DNA from: CAZWDL01 sp964632995
GTDB taxonomy: Bacteria > Bacteroidota > Bacteroidia > Chitinophagales > Saprospiraceae
DNA: 5,296 bases
Assembly (NCBI GenBank): GCA_964632995.1
Contig: CAZWDL010000223.1
Location: 1 to 5,296, forward strand
Direction: 5' to 3'
The position numbers were made by a program, and so were the translations under genes. A model generated the notes under the pieces. That model was not told the origin of the DNA. It ran no database searches and saw only the letters and a list, made by a program, of their open reading frames with translations. Positions within the stretch are counted from its first letter, which is position 1. Every line of letters starts with the position of its first letter. Positions 1 to 5,296 of the stretch are shown piece after piece.

Positions 1-614
1 GCAGCGGTAGTATCGGCTGGGGCCGCGACAAAGACAGCGGCGGCAGCGGTAGTATCGGCTGGGGCCGCGATAAAGACAGCGGCGGCAGCGGCAGCATCGG
101 CTGGGGGAAGATAACAGATGAAGTAAAAGGAGTCAGTCCGAAAGAGAGTCTGGTAAGTGACACCCGTACGATTTTTTTATGGACCAGAGCGGAAGGGGAG
201 CATGAATATATATTCCGGCTCTTTAATAAAGAAGACGATCAACCCATCCTGGAGGAAAAAGGAAAAAACGTTGCCCTTATAGAGGTGGATCTCAGCGAAT
301 TAGATACGACAGAAGGGGATTCCCTCCACTGGCAGGTGCAAGTAGGGGAGGAATCCACTAGTCCAAAGTTCGGCTTTGAAATATCGGATGGCAAAAAGAA
401 AGAGAAAGTACTTGATAAATTATCAGGCGAGGCTGTTTACCAGGAGGCCGTTGATCCGGAGCAACTGGTCATGCAGGCCGTCGCCCTTGATCGGGCGGAA
501 CTGACTCACGATGCGATGACAACGCTGGCTGCGGCTTTGGCAAAATATCCTGATAATCAGTTTGTTCAGCAAATGACGGAAAGTTATTACGACTATCTGC
601 TGTATAAGTTCTGA
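1..614 (+). CDS. C-terminal part of a repeat-containing, probable envelope protein with Ig-like domain and TPR-like tail (5' end outside window)
   Basis: The reading frame whose first full codon is at position 3 is open from the window edge to a TGA at 612-614, giving 203 visible residues. A GTG at 285 lies inside the frame and is not a believable start. The visible protein begins with two and a half copies of a Gly/Ser-rich unit, SGSIGWGRDKDSGG (3-107). A segment from about 165 to 350 has the pattern FLW...YIFRLF...LHWQVQV, with Trp codons at 180 and 330. This is the spacing typical of Ig/FN3-like beta-sandwich domains in bacterial envelope proteins. The last 50 residues or so are helical and resemble a TPR pair (ALDRAELTHDAMTTLAAALAKYPDN is split here by position, about 490-560). 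No catalytic motif is visible. The gene is convergent with the caspase-like gene and ends before a strong terminator. The frame is certain; the domain assignment is inference and the function is unknown. Confidence 0.85.
   Translation, partial: SGSIGWGRDKDSGGSGSIGWGRDKDSGGSGSIGWGKITDEVKGVSPKESLVSDTRTIFLWTRAEGEHEYIFRLFNKEDDQPILEEKGKNVALIEVDLSELDTTEGDSLHWQVQVGEESTSPKFGFEISDGKKKEKVLDKLSGEAVYQEAVDPEQLVMQAVALDRAELTHDAMTTLAAALAKYPDNQFVQQMTESYYDYLLYKF
3..107 (+). repeat. 42-bp in-frame tandem repeat, 2.5 copies visible
   Basis: Unit 1 spans 3-44, unit 2 spans 45-86, and a half unit spans 87-107. Units 1 and 2 differ only at one silent base (GAC/GAT for Asp at about 29 and 71). The half unit differs by synonymous third-base changes (GGT/GGC, AGT/AGC, GGC/GGG). 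Each unit codes the 14 residues SGSIGWGRDKDSGG, and the array continues off the left edge, so its true copy number is unknown. In the protein it would be a flexible Gly/Ser linker carrying one Trp and an RDKD charge cluster per unit. The near-identity at DNA level suggests recent expansion or homogenisation. Confidence 0.93.
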
Positions 615-675
615 CTTCTTTAACGGGAGGAACCTTCTCAGGGGAAAAGTCAGGAAGTTTCGATGCCAGTTGATT

Positions 676-717
676 AGATCTGCCAAATCTTCAAAGTTTG
701 GCAGATCTTTCTTTTTT
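676..717 (+). terminator. Rho-independent terminator of the upstream plus-strand gene
   Basis: A perfect 12-bp stem (AGATCTGCCAAA at 676-687 pairing with TTTGGCAGATCT at 697-708) encloses a 9-base loop. It is followed by the T-rich run TTCTTTTTT at 709-717. It lies 61 bases after the TGA at 612-614. Read on the minus strand, the hairpin is not followed by a T-run, so it should stop the plus-strand gene well but the convergent caspase-like transcript poorly. Confidence 0.9.
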
Positions 718-719
718 GA

Positions 720-2948
720 TTACTTGCCTTCCGAGAAGTATTTCCGGACCAGCTCCTGATATACGGCCGATCCTCTGTAATCAGCTAATTCAGCTTCACT
801 CTCCAGATATTTGTAGAGATCTTTTCCCGCTTCGGTTTGAAAAGCTTTTTCCAGCCACTTTTTAGCAGTGTTCTCCTCGCCTTGCTTGTGATGAATAAAG
901 GACAGTCCAAACAAGGCATCGGCATCGCCGGGAACTATTTCCAGGTATTTCAGCAACAGTTCTTCTGCCGCCTGATATTCCCGTTCCTGTTCCAGATAGA
1001 TATTCCCGAGACTGTAATAGGGCAAGGCAGCCGATGGATCCACTTCGATGCCTTTTTCGAAAGCTGCTTCGGCTTCGGAAAACCGGCCCAGTTTTTTGCG
1101 GGCGAGTCCCAGATCGTTCCAGCCGTTGGCATCCCTTGGCGCCAGCTTCGAATAAGTGGCCAGATATTTTTCCGCCTTTTCAAATTCCTTTAGATAGTAG
1201 TGTAGCAGGCCCAAATTCTGGTAGGGTAAAGGATATTGTGGTTGGAGCTCGATCGCCTTATGAAAATAAGGGGCAGCCTTTTTGTAATTCACCTGACGTA
1301 GATACATCCAGCCGAAGTTGTTGTGCACATATACCAGCTCCGGTTTTTCCTTTAGAGCACGTTCGCCGTAGTGCAGGGCCGAATCGTACTGTTCGAGCTC
1401 GGTATATATGGCGAAGAGGTTATTGAGTGGTAGTGCCCATCTCGGGGAGCGCTTCACCGCCTCCGTATAGTTTTCTACGGCTTTTTGCCAAGTGCCCAGT
1501 CTTTGATGCAGAAGCCCCAGTTCGTTATAAGCGTACGCGGCATTTTCGTCCCAGGACAGCGCCTGTTCCTGGTTTTCAATGGCTTCCAGGAGGAGTTGGC
1601 GGCTATTCACCTTTTCCCCCCGCAGCCTTTTATTGAGGCCGATAAAATATGAGGCACGGGCGCGAAGCGAGGGATAAAAAGCATTGTTTTCCCCCAGGAG
1701 TTCTGCGGAAATACTCAGGTACTCCGGGTAAGAAGCATATTTTTCGCCATATCCCCATCGCTCGGCGAGTTCTTCGGAAGCGGTATTCAGGTAACTGTTG
1801 ATGGCTTCCTGGGCTTCATCCTGCAGCGCTGCGGAGAGGTTCCGCCGCATGAGGCCGTGCAGTTCTGCCAAACTATCCTCCTTTGACAGTTGTAGATATA
1901 GCGCGTAGGCGGAGCCCTCCTCCGGATAAAGCAAGTGTCCATTTCCAAGCGCTTCCTGAAATTTTTTGTACTGGGGCAAAATGTTGGTATCCGCCTTGGC
2001 GGGTAAGGCGGTGGGGAGACTGCGATATTCAACCGCTGCCAGCACTTTCATCTGTTTGTCCAGCTTTTGACGCAGATTGGCCAGCAAGACGGGGTCTACT
2101 TCCGCCATAATTTCCGAAAGGTTGCCATCCACTCTGGGGCGTTGGGTTTCGGGTGCTGTTTGCTTCGGGACGACATTGCGCAGGTACAAGTCCAGTTCGT
2201 CGAGGCTGACCATCAGGTTTTCATCGCTGTCGGCCAGACCGCTTAGTCCGTTAATGAGATAATAGGAAAAGACGCCTCGCCCTCCTCCCCACTGTTTGCC
2301 CTCCTGGGAGTATTCCGAAGGCTGGCAGGAAAGGATCTTAATGGTGTGCTCAAACCGGTTCATCAGGGCTTCCGTGGTGGCGCGGGAGCCTTCGATGTTG
2401 TCACCGGCCAGGCTGCCGGAGCGACAGGCATCGGTGATCAGGGTTACCTTGACTTCTCTTTCGGTGAGCCCGCGGATGATGTCCTGCATGTCATCGACAG
2501 CCAGGGCGCCGCCGCTCATGTAAGTGCTGGCGGGCGCCTCGTGAGTGAGCAGGTAAGCTTTGTTGAACAGCCGGGTCTCCATGTCTCCGTGGCCGCTGAA
2601 GTAGAGGATGACTTCATCGCCAGCCTGGCTGTTCTCCACCAGCCAGGTTAGTCCACCAACGATTCGCCCCAGCGTGGCTTCTTCATTTAGTAAGACCTGA
2701 ATCTGATCCGACTCCAGCCCGCCGCCGGCGGGGGTGGTCAGCCAGTGGGCAAAAGCTTCCGCGTCTTTGTGGGCGTATTGCAGGCTGATCAACTCATTTT
2801 GGTAGTCTGATATGCCGATGACCAGCGCCCGGGTGGTTCCGGTGTTCATCACGGGCTTGATCTGAGCTGCGAGCTTAGTGCAAAGGATCAGAACAAAAAA
2901 GGAAAGCCATAAAACAGTTTTCTCAGAGATTTTCATCCGACGTGTCAT
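720..2948 (-). CDS. Exported caspase-like (peptidase C14) cysteine protease with C-terminal TPR array
   Basis: Numbering is from the ATG at 2948 (742 aa). Residues 1-28 look like a Sec signal peptide: a basic start, a hydrophobic VLWLSFFVLILC core, then KLAA before Gln29. The core lacks a proper lipobox, so a lipoprotein is unlikely. A caspase fold covers about 39-265: it starts TRALVIGISDY, the catalytic His120 is in YFSGHGD and the catalytic Cys175 is in ITDACRSGS. A GRGVFSYYLINGL strand/helix (about 223-235) and an SLDEL segment follow, as in metacaspase/paracaspase-like C14 proteins. The Asp two residues before the Cys fits a basic-P1 specificity, which is inference. Residues about 286-465 are helical with no recognised family. 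About seven TPRs fill 469-709, with clear 34-residue periodicity (NELGLLHQRLG, NLGLLHYYLKEF, NDLGLARKKLGRF). The TPRs probably bind partners or substrates. A TTG at 2963 and an ATG at 2936 are alternative starts. ATG 2948 or 2936 is preferred because the candidate promoter's predicted transcript start lies almost on the TTG. No Shine-Dalgarno is visible. The physiological substrate is unknown. Confidence 0.93.
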   Translation of the reverse strand: MTRRMKISEKTVLWLSFFVLILCTKLAAQIKPVMNTGTTRALVIGISDYQNELISLQYAHKDAEAFAHWLTTPAGGGLESDQIQVLLNEEATLGRIVGGLTWLVENSQAGDEVILYFSGHGDMETRLFNKAYLLTHEAPASTYMSGGALAVDDMQDIIRGLTEREVKVTLITDACRSGSLAGDNIEGSRATTEALMNRFEHTIKILSCQPSEYSQEGKQWGGGRGVFSYYLINGLSGLADSDENLMVSLDELDLYLRNVVPKQTAPETQRPRVDGNLSEIMAEVDPVLLANLRQKLDKQMKVLAAVEYRSLPTALPAKADTNILPQYKKFQEALGNGHLLYPEEGSAYALYLQLSKEDSLAELHGLMRRNLSAALQDEAQEAINSYLNTASEELAERWGYGEKYASYPEYLSISAELLGENNAFYPSLRARASYFIGLNKRLRGEKVNSRQLLLEAIENQEQALSWDENAAYAYNELGLLHQRLGTWQKAVENYTEAVKRSPRWALPLNNLFAIYTELEQYDSALHYGERALKEKPELVYVHNNFGWMYLRQVNYKKAAPYFHKAIELQPQYPLPYQNLGLLHYYLKEFEKAEKYLATYSKLAPRDANGWNDLGLARKKLGRFSEAEAAFEKGIEVDPSAALPYYSLGNIYLEQEREYQAAEELLLKYLEIVPGDADALFGLSFIHHKQGEENTAKKWLEKAFQTEAGKDLYKYLESEAELADYRGSAVYQELVRKYFSEGK

Positions 2949-2976
2949 TTCGTTGGGGTTCAATCAATATTCGGTG

Positions 2977-3005
2977 AAAATACCCTAAATAGACGGATTT
3001 GTCAA
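2977..3005 (-). promoter_or_regulatory. Candidate promoter of the caspase-TPR gene
   Basis: On the minus strand, TTGACA (3005-3000) is followed after exactly 17 bases by TATTTT (2982-2977). Transcription would start near 2970, leaving about 20-35 bases of leader before the ATG at 2948 or 2936. The match to general sigma-70 form is good. It fits the Bacteroidota consensus (TTTG at -33, TAnnTTTG at -7) less well, so the call is moderate. No comparable element was found for the divergent plus-strand gene. Confidence 0.42.
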
Positions 3006-3020
3006 TATTGTTCGACGAAT

Positions 3021-3028
3021 GGGGGGGG
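3021..3028. repeat. G8 homopolymer in the divergent intergenic region
   Basis: Eight consecutive G residues lie 15 bases upstream of the candidate -35 element of the caspase-like gene and 122 bases upstream of the metalloprotease ATG. Homopolymers of this length can slip in replication, so changes here could alter promoter spacing or activator geometry. The tract itself is certain; any role is inference. Confidence 0.6.
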
Positions 3029-3150
3029 CTTGGGTGTTTAAGTTCTTGGGTTCCTTCCAACCTTCGAATTGAAAGCGATAGTCCCCGGAGAACTCAAACA
3101 CTAAAAAAATCTTTTTCTTATCTTCCAATCCACAAACAATTACCTCAGTT

Positions 3151-4770
3151 ATGAGTCCAGATGAAAAAAAAGACGGGCAAGGCCCTGTCGGCGAGCCCGG
3201 TTTCGCCTTTTTATATGTTCCTGATTCCGATCAGGAGTTGGCCGGCGGCGTGCCGGAAGAAAAGTACACCATCGCCAAGGAAGTGTACGGAGAATTGCTG
3301 CGGGCCCGCGGTGACCGCCGCAGCCAGCCTCCGCCTTTTGTGATGGACCGCCGGGAGGGCTTCGTAGCCTGGATGAACCCCCGCGGCCCGGAAATCGGGC
3401 TGGAGGAGAAGGCCTACGAGGTATGCGCCTCCTTCGGCGAAGATATGCGCAACGCCATCGCCGCTTTGCTGGGCCATGAACTGACGCATTACTATGAGAA
3501 GCACGACTGGCGGCGGCACTTCGTCAGCCAGTATTCCGACCTTGAGGTGGGCAAAGACCTGGGCGTCCTGGATGACGCCAAGCGCAACGAGGCCCAGGCC
3601 GATTACCTGGGAGGGTTGCTTGCCTATTCCGCGGGTTACGACGTGCAGGGCCGCATGCCGGAGCTCTGCGAAAAGCTGTACGCCGCCTACGGCTTGAAAG
3701 AAGAACTGCGCGGATACCCCACCCTGGAGGAGCGAAAGATCATCGCTACCCGCGCCCAGGATCGCCTGCAGGAGCTGACGAAAGCCCTGGATATGGCTAA
3801 CTACCTCGTTGCCATCGGGGAGTACGGCGAAGCCTTTGATTATTACAATTATATCCTGAAGGAATATCAGAGCCGCGAAATATACAACAATGCCGGGGTC
3901 TGCGCCCTGCTGGCCGCCCTGGAGCACCTGGAGCCCGGCGCTTTCCGCTACCGCCTGCCGATTGAACTGGACCTCAGCGGCCGTCGCGCCGGCAAAGGCA
4001 TGGAGGAGGATAAGACCAAGGTAAGGCGGCAACTCATCGACCAGGCCATCGATCATTTCAAATCCGCCACCGCCTTGGATGAGCACTACGCGCCGGCCTA
4101 TCTCAACCTGGGCTGCGCCTACACCCTGCAAGGGGACTACCGCCGCGCCCGCTACATGGCGGAGGTGGAAGCTACCGATTGGGCAAAGACCGCGAAACAG
4201 GAAAAAGTGCTGACGGATTGTTTGGTGCTGGCGGGCATCCTTGATGCGTTAGAAGGGGATGATGCGGCAGCGCAGAAAAAACTTCAGAATGCCGCCGATC
4301 AGGGAAATGCGCTCGCTACGCAAAACCTGGACATTTTAAACGGAAAAACACCCCAATCCTCCACCGGTATGACCATGCCGCTTCAGGAGCAGATTGACGG
4401 CGTCTCGCTGCTCTCCTTCGCCCAGGAGCCCGAAGCGGATGAAAACAGCGAGCAGGTCGTCAATGCCCATCGCACGCTGTATCACAAAACCTGGCCGGAT
4501 AAAAACAGCCGCCTGCTCATCAGCATGTCGGACGACGGCGACCGGATGGTCTTTATTCACACGACCAATCCCGGCTTCGAAGGGCAGACCGGTAAGGGAC
4601 TATCTGCCGGCGCAACGCTTAAAGAAGTTACCGATGCCTACGGTGCTCCTGACCGCAGCGTCGAACTGACCGACGGCCAACTGCTCGTCTACCCGGGCCT
4701 GCTACTGGTCATGGACCGGGCAGGCAAACTGAAGCGCTGGGTGACGTACCTGGTGGATGAACTGGAGTGA
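3151..4770 (+). CDS. HExxH zinc-metalloprotease-like protein (M48/gluzincin-like) with TPR-like region and C-terminal beta domain
   Basis: This 539-aa protein starts at ATG 3151. The frame is open upstream to a TAG at 3079, but that stretch offers no ATG, GTG or TTG, so this start is the only ordinary choice. No Shine-Dalgarno is visible. Residues about 100-165 carry the zinc site: His109-Glu110-Leu-Thr-His113 in LLGHELTHYYEKH, then Glu147 in NEAQADYLGG followed by AGYD (161-164). The ExxAD...AGYD pattern is the third-ligand helix of M48-like gluzincins, so an active metalloprotease is expected. Residues about 207-390 are helical with TPR-like units, clearest at 296-336 (DHFKSATALDEHYAPAYLNLG). 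After a linker near 398-410, residues about 411-539 look like a separate alpha/beta domain. Its GKGLSAGATLKEVTDAYGAPDR...LLVYPGLLLVMDRAGKLKRW recalls SmpA/OmlA-like or similar 'G-x-S-x-x-E-V...YG-P' modules. No signal peptide or membrane helix is visible, so it is probably cytoplasmic unless the start is misjudged. It is transcribed divergently from the caspase-like gene. No canonical terminator follows it. Confidence 0.92.
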   Translation: MSPDEKKDGQGPVGEPGFAFLYVPDSDQELAGGVPEEKYTIAKEVYGELLRARGDRRSQPPPFVMDRREGFVAWMNPRGPEIGLEEKAYEVCASFGEDMRNAIAALLGHELTHYYEKHDWRRHFVSQYSDLEVGKDLGVLDDAKRNEAQADYLGGLLAYSAGYDVQGRMPELCEKLYAAYGLKEELRGYPTLEERKIIATRAQDRLQELTKALDMANYLVAIGEYGEAFDYYNYILKEYQSREIYNNAGVCALLAALEHLEPGAFRYRLPIELDLSGRRAGKGMEEDKTKVRRQLIDQAIDHFKSATALDEHYAPAYLNLGCAYTLQGDYRRARYMAEVEATDWAKTAKQEKVLTDCLVLAGILDALEGDDAAAQKKLQNAADQGNALATQNLDILNGKTPQSSTGMTMPLQEQIDGVSLLSFAQEPEADENSEQVVNAHRTLYHKTWPDKNSRLLISMSDDGDRMVFIHTTNPGFEGQTGKGLSAGATLKEVTDAYGAPDRSVELTDGQLLVYPGLLLVMDRAGKLKRWVTYLVDELE

Positions 4771-4791
4771 GGAGCGTTTAGAAGTTTAGTC

Positions 4792-4815
4792 GCCCGCGAC
4801 ACTGCGTGTCGGGGC
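4792..4815. repeat. GC-rich hairpin after the metalloprotease gene
   Basis: CGACAC (4797-4802) pairs with GTGTCG (4806-4811) around a TGC loop. GCCC (4792-4795) pairs with GGGC (4812-4815), with G4796 bulged, for a ten-pair stem. It starts 22 bases after the metalloprotease stop but has no T-run after it, so it is at most a 3'-end stabiliser or weak terminator. A competing pairing, GTCGC (4789-4793) with GCGAC (4796-4800), uses some of the same bases. Confidence 0.6.
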
Positions 4816-4817
4816 TG

Positions 4818-4880
4818 GTTTAGGAGTTTAGCAGATCTGAAAATGAAACTTCCGGTTTCAGACCTTCTAAATTCCTAAAC
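4818..4880. repeat. Imperfect 25-bp inverted repeat
   Basis: The arm 4818-4842 matches the reverse complement of 4856-4880 at 22 of 25 positions. One of the three differences is a G-T wobble. The loop is 13 bases. The pairing can be prolonged by GCT (4814-4816) with AGC (4881-4883) if G4817 is bulged. There is no T-tract on either strand next to it, which argues against a normal intrinsic terminator. Confidence 0.8.
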
Positions 4881-4886
4881 AGCGAG

Positions 4887-4990
4887 CCCGACCGGACGGT
4901 CCGCAGGAAAGGCTTGCCCTGTGGAATAGTCGCTCCGCGAATTCCATAGGGCGAAGCACTAATCCGTCCAAGTGTGGTCGGGCAAGCCTT
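4887..4990. repeat. Outer inverted repeats with two mutually exclusive pairings
   Basis: CCCGACC (4887-4893) pairs with GGTCGGG (4976-4982), and the adjoining GGACGG (4894-4899) pairs with CCGTCC (4964-4969). Alternatively AAGGCTTGCCC (4909-4919) pairs perfectly with GGGCAAGCCTT (4980-4990). The two schemes share 4980-4982, so they cannot form fully at once. Both enclose the hairpin at 4917-4951, although the second competes with its first three pairs. Confidence 0.6.
4917..4951. repeat. Strong composite hairpin
   Basis: CCCTGTGGAAT (4917-4927) pairs with ATTCCATAGGG (4941-4951) over 11 positions, one of them a G-T wobble (4921 with 4947). After a two-base AG bulge, TCGC (4930-4933) pairs with GCGA (4937-4940) around a TCC loop. 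It is the innermost element of the repeat cluster and has no coding content. Confidence 0.75.
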
Positions 4991-5294
4991 CTAAACTGTT
5001 GTCGACTGGTCTCGTAAACCACGCTCGATACATACGATTTTTGAAACCTGGCTGTTCTGCACACCACGGGCGGGGTGGAAAATCACAGCACGTCAAATGA
5101 AATATATCTCTATCAGCCTGTATCTCGATTTGTTCTTCGGAAATGAACTCAATGCAATTGAAGATCTGAAATTTGGACTCTTCCAGCTCTTTAGGGCTCA
5201 ACTTCGATATTTCCAGTAACTTATTGTGATGTTTGTGCAACTCTTGGCGTAGATATTGGCAGGAATAGAATTCAAAAATTTGGAAGGAGTTCAT
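4959..5294 (-). CDS. Unrecognised small AT-rich ORF at the window edge, C-terminus doubtful
   Basis: On the minus strand an ATG at 5294-5292 opens 111 codons ending at TAG 4961-4959. I do not recognise the protein. The first 75 residues or so look like a plausible soluble helical protein, with Leu/Glu/Lys-rich stretches such as ISKLSPKELEESKFQIF and acidic EEQIEIQADRD. They are AT-rich, unlike the neighbouring metalloprotease gene. From about CCDFPPRPW onward (near 5075) the DNA turns GC-rich and the residues look like noise. The last codons run into the inverted-repeat block at 4988-4996. The original C-terminus may therefore have been lost. The frame may also extend upstream of the window: the bases before the ATG read TG, giving TGATG, which would allow stop-start overlap with an upstream gene. 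It could equally be non-coding. Confidence 0.35.
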   Translation of the reverse strand: MNSFQIFEFYSCQYLRQELHKHHNKLLEISKLSPKELEESKFQIFNCIEFISEEQIEIQADRDIFHLTCCDFPPRPWCAEQPGFKNRMYRAWFTRPVDNSLEGLPDHTWTD

Positions 5295-5296
5295 CA

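Larger units (their letters stand above)
4776..4996. repeat. Cluster of nested inverted repeats, possible non-autonomous or REP-like element
   Basis: This gene-free block is bounded by GTTTAGAAG (4776-4784) and its exact inverse CTTCTAAAC (4988-4996). Inside it the GTTTAG(A/G)AGTTTAG word recurs at 4776-4789 and 4818-4831, and in inverted, slightly diverged form at 4864-4880. A second word, AGTCGC(T)CCGCGA, occurs at 4788-4799 and 4928-4940 with one base of indel. Several hairpins are nested within (4792-4815, 4818-4880, 4887-4982, 4917-4951). There is no ORF worth calling and no transposase. It could be a MITE/REP-type intergenic repeat, a structured RNA, or degenerate mobile DNA. The terminal match is short (9 bp) and no target duplication was found. 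Confidence 0.55.

Noticed and set aside
423..686. An 87-codon minus-strand frame over the end of the first gene and the terminator
   Set aside because: It overlaps a well-supported coding frame and the terminator stem, and its translation shows no recognisable features.
2346..2651. A 101-codon plus-strand frame opposite the caspase domain
   Set aside because: It is antisense to the most conserved part of the caspase domain, including both catalytic motifs, and is explained by codon bias of the real gene.
2961..2963. TTG as the start of the caspase-like protein
   Set aside because: ATG codons follow at 2948 and 2936 and give a cleaner signal peptide. The predicted transcript start near 2970 would leave almost no leader for the TTG.
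3211..4131. A 306-codon open frame on the minus strand inside the metalloprotease gene
   Set aside because: It is the antisense shadow of a GC-rich gene. Its translation is low-complexity Gly/Val/Gln/Ala-rich with no domain, while the plus frame has the HExxH motif and TPR-like repeats.
4831..4838. GCAGATCT shared between the terminator region (702-708 area) and the repeat block
   Set aside because: An 8-base coincidence containing a palindromic 6-mer is not enough to argue that the two structures are related.
4776..4996. Insertion sequence or CRISPR-like array
   Set aside because: There is no transposase frame, and the repeats are inverted and irregularly spaced rather than direct repeats with uniform spacers.
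4867..5067. A 66-codon minus-strand frame across the inverted repeats
   Set aside because: Most of it lies in the repeat block, and its translation is Arg/Ser/Phe-rich noise. It conflicts with the longer frame at 4959-5294.

Overview
The window looks like chromosomal DNA from a Bacteroidota bacterium, plausibly a Saprospira/Lewinella-like lineage. This is inferred from gene types and style, not from a marker gene. The supporting points are an exported caspase-like protease fused to TPRs, start codons without a clear Shine-Dalgarno, a mixed-GC composition, and intergenic DNA full of short AT-rich and GC-rich inverted repeats. No rRNA, tRNA, transposase, integrase or CRISPR array is visible.

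Layout. (1) Positions 1-614, plus strand: the 3' end of a gene that starts outside the window. It opens with a near-perfect 42-bp tandem repeat coding a Gly/Ser-rich 14-residue unit. A probable Ig/FN3-like beta-sandwich and a short helical TPR-like tail follow. (2) Positions 615-719: a short convergent gap with a strong rho-independent terminator for gene 1. (3) Positions 720-2948, minus strand: a secreted or periplasmic caspase-like (peptidase C14) protease with an intact His/Cys dyad and about seven C-terminal TPRs. (4) Positions 2949-3150: a divergent intergenic region with a candidate promoter for the caspase gene and a G8 homopolymer. (5) Positions 3151-4770, plus strand: a 539-aa HExxH zinc-metalloprotease-like protein of gluzincin/M48 style, with TPR-like repeats and a C-terminal beta-rich domain. 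(6) Positions 4771 to about 5000: a gene-free block of nested inverted repeats bounded by inverted copies of one 9-mer. (7) About 5050-5294, minus strand: an AT-rich, unrecognised small ORF running into the window edge, with a doubtful C-terminus.

How the genes may work together. Two divergently transcribed genes each pair a protease domain with TPR scaffolding, and a third TPR-tailed, probably envelope, protein lies convergent to them. A shared proteolytic or envelope-maintenance role is possible. However, the caspase has a signal peptide and the metalloprotease has none visible, so they may act in different compartments. Nothing here proves a defence or cell-death system. The most unusual items are the exported caspase-TPR / HExxH-TPR divergent pair and the structured repeat block at 4776-4996.
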